A stretch of DNA of 15,346 bases from Chloroflexota bacterium (GTDB lineage: Bacteria; Chloroflexota; Limnocylindria; Limnocylindrales; CSP1-4). Position 1 is the first letter of the stretch. Each line of letters begins with the position of its first letter. Positions 14,386-15,346 of this stretch are shown in pieces. The position numbers and the translations under genes were made by a program. The notes below the pieces were generated by a model. It did not search any database. It was given only the letters and a program-made list of their open reading frames with translations, and was not told the origin of the DNA. The DNA is taken from positions 1 through 15,346 of the forward strand of contig JAJYGO010000026.1 in NCBI GenBank assembly GCA_021785115.1. Direction: 5' to 3'.

Positions 14386-14442
14386 ACAGGGCCTGGGCGG
14401 AGCGCATCGCCGGGTCGGCTGCTCGGGCGACTCAAGAGCGAT

Positions 14443-14458
14443 GGTGCGCGTGTGCACC
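14443..14458 (+). terminator. Short imperfect palindrome, weak terminator or operator
   Basis: The 16-base imperfect palindrome reads GGTGCG, loop CGTG, TGCACC (six pairs including one G-T), and is followed by GCTTTG rather than a T-run. It lies 57 bases after the PLP-protein stop and 42 bases before the candidate -35 box of the CapD-type gene. It could end the upstream transcript or be an operator; neither is strongly supported. Confidence 0.2.
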
Positions 14459-14499
14459 GCTTTGCGCCCCATGTCATGCGAGAACCGGCGGATTTGCTA

Positions 14500-14527
14500 T
14501 TGCGCACGGGTGGGGATGGGTTAGGTT
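14500..14527 (+). promoter_or_regulatory. Candidate promoter of the CapD-type gene
   Basis: TTGCGC (14500-14505), a 16-base spacer and TAGGTT (14522-14527) sit in a locally AT-richer stretch of the 212-base gap. Transcription would start near 14534, giving a leader of about 64 bases before the GTG. The -35 box shares only TTG with consensus. Confidence 0.35.
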
Positions 14528-14533
14528 GGATGC

Positions 14534-14596
14534 GGTCCGCGGCTAGGGAAAGGGAGCGGCGGACCCCGGGGAGATATCCGCTCATGGTCCGGGGGT
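14534..14596 (+). promoter_or_regulatory. Leader with mutually exclusive hairpins before the CapD-type gene
   Basis: GGTCCGC (14534-14540) can pair with GCGGACC (14559-14565). The overlapping ACCCCGG (14563-14569) can instead pair with CCGGGGGT (14589-14596), helped by GGACC (14561-14565) with GGTCC (14586-14590). The second structure ends one base before the GTG start codon and would mask it. Alternative pairing of this kind is seen in attenuators, but GC-rich DNA produces such matches easily. Confidence 0.25.
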
Positions 14597-14597
14597 T

Positions 14598-15346
14598 GTG
14601 ATTGCCTCTGCCTCGGACTGTTGGGGTTGCCCATTGTTCGATCGCCCGATCGCCAGCCTTGGCCGTGGTCGCCCGTCCAACGCGTGCGCGCGCTGGACGG
14701 CAGCCGTCGCGGCTGCGCCCGATCGACTGCTCGGCCACTTGGCGAGTGGGTCGAGGAGGCGGCTCCTGCTCGCGATCGACCTCGCCGGCATCGCCACTGC
14801 CTCCTACCTCGCCCTCGCCTTCCGCTTCGATCGGATCCGCGAGCCGCTGGCCATGCCCGCGTTCCCCCTCGTGCTGGTCCTCCTGCTCGCGGTGCGCACC
14901 ATCACATGCCAGATGACGGGGCTGTACGCGCGCCGCTGGCGGCACGCCAGCGTGCCGGACCTGGAGCGCATCGTGGTCGCGGTCCTGCTCGGCTCGCTGA
15001 TCGCGATGGGCATCTTCTACAGCGCGACCTACTTCGCCGACACCAGATGGGCCGACGGGTTCCCGCGCTCCTTCTGGCCGATCGAGCTGCTGCTCAGCCT
15101 GGCCATCCTGGGCGGCGTCCGCTTCGCGATCCGCGCCGTGTATGAAGTGGTCCGCGAGCCCGCCCGCACGTCACGCGAGGCGTCGAGCGCGACGCTGCTC
15201 TACGGTGCCGGCGAGACCGGGGCACTCCTGGCCCGATCAGCCAAGCGGACCGTTGACGCGAGCGTGCGTCCGGTGGGCTTCCTCGACGACGACCCGAGCC
15301 TCGCGGGCGCCATCGTCGCCGGCGTCCACGTATACGGCGGGCATTA
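14598..15346 (+). CDS. CapD/WbpM-type membrane nucleotide-sugar dehydratase/epimerase, 5' part
   Basis: The open frame runs from GTG at 14598 to the window end (249 codons plus 2 bases), so most of the catalytic domain is missing. Four hydrophobic segments are visible (about residues 55-77, 88-108, 123-145 and 160-183), then a Rossmann-like CoA_binding_3 domain starting TLLYGAGETGALLAR (199-213) and continuing RPVGFLDDDP (224-233). This is the N-terminal architecture of long membrane-bound enzymes such as WbpM and CapD, which 4,6-dehydrate UDP-GlcNAc-type sugars and supply keto sugars to aminotransferases. The start is uncertain. GTG lacks a clear Shine-Dalgarno site and leaves 54 residues before the first membrane segment; TTG at 14739 would give a shorter tail. 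A PglF-type or epimerase role is equally possible until the rest is seen. Confidence 0.88.
   Translation, partial: MIASASDCWGCPLFDRPIASLGRGRPSNACARWTAAVAAAPDRLLGHLASGSRRRLLLAIDLAGIATASYLALAFRFDRIREPLAMPAFPLVLVLLLAVRTITCQMTGLYARRWRHASVPDLERIVVAVLLGSLIAMGIFYSATYFADTRWADGFPRSFWPIELLLSLAILGGVRFAIRAVYEVVREPARTSREASSATLLYGAGETGALLARSAKRTVDASVRPVGFLDDDPSLAGAIVAGVHVYGGH

Noticed and set aside
14584..14601. Five-codon leader peptide gene before the CapD-type gene
   Set aside because: It has an ATG and a loosely spaced GGGGAG, but is too short to support as a gene; kept only as part of the leader finding.

Overview
The window is very GC-rich. Nearly every gene starts with GTG (9 of 13; 3 ATG, 1 TTG) behind purine-rich Shine-Dalgarno sites, and neighbours overlap by 4 to 11 bases. 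This suits a high-GC actinobacterium or Chloroflexota-like bacterium; the sequence alone does not settle which. All 13 genes appear to belong to a cell-surface polysaccharide (exopolysaccharide, capsule or O-antigen-like) locus. I saw no transposase, tRNA, rRNA or CRISPR array, and no stretch over 300 bases lacks a gene.

Left arm, minus strand, transcribed from about 5373 down to 1: an acyl-AMP/CoA ligase (3730-5373), a PglD/NeuD-type sugar acetyltransferase (2914-3627), a three-domain fusion of nucleotidyltransferase, thymidylate-kinase-like P-loop domain and phosphoglycosyl transferase (849-2744), and, overlapping it by 4 bases, an ATP-grasp ligase running off the left edge (1-852).

Right arm, plus strand, diverging from a 119-base shared region (5374-5492): a NadE-like amidotransferase (5493-6458), a glutamine-dependent asparagine-synthase homologue (6462-8462), an acyl carrier protein (8505-8756) and a VOC-fold protein (8753-9226). 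After a 150-base gap come a DegT-type sugar aminotransferase (9377-10513), a FemAB/GNAT-like acyltransferase (10547-11695), a second phosphoglycosyl transferase carrying a duplicated Cys-containing domain of unknown function (11688-13340), and a divergent PLP-fold protein (13330-14385). A 212-base leader region with a promoter-like element and hairpins precedes a membrane-bound CapD/WbpM-type nucleotide-sugar dehydratase that runs off the right edge (14598-15346).

Working model (inference): CapD-type dehydratase plus DegT aminotransferase make an amino-deoxy sugar nucleotide. PglD-like, FemAB-like and acyl-ACP enzymes acylate it. AsnB-like, NadE-like and ATP-grasp enzymes form amide or peptide-like bonds. 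Two separate phosphoglycosyl transferases load sugar-1-phosphate onto the lipid carrier. The two unusual phosphoglycosyl transferase fusions and the ligase/ACP/VOC/amidotransferase cassette are the most novel parts. There are no glycosyltransferases, flippase, polymerase or chain-length regulators here, so the locus must continue beyond both ends.
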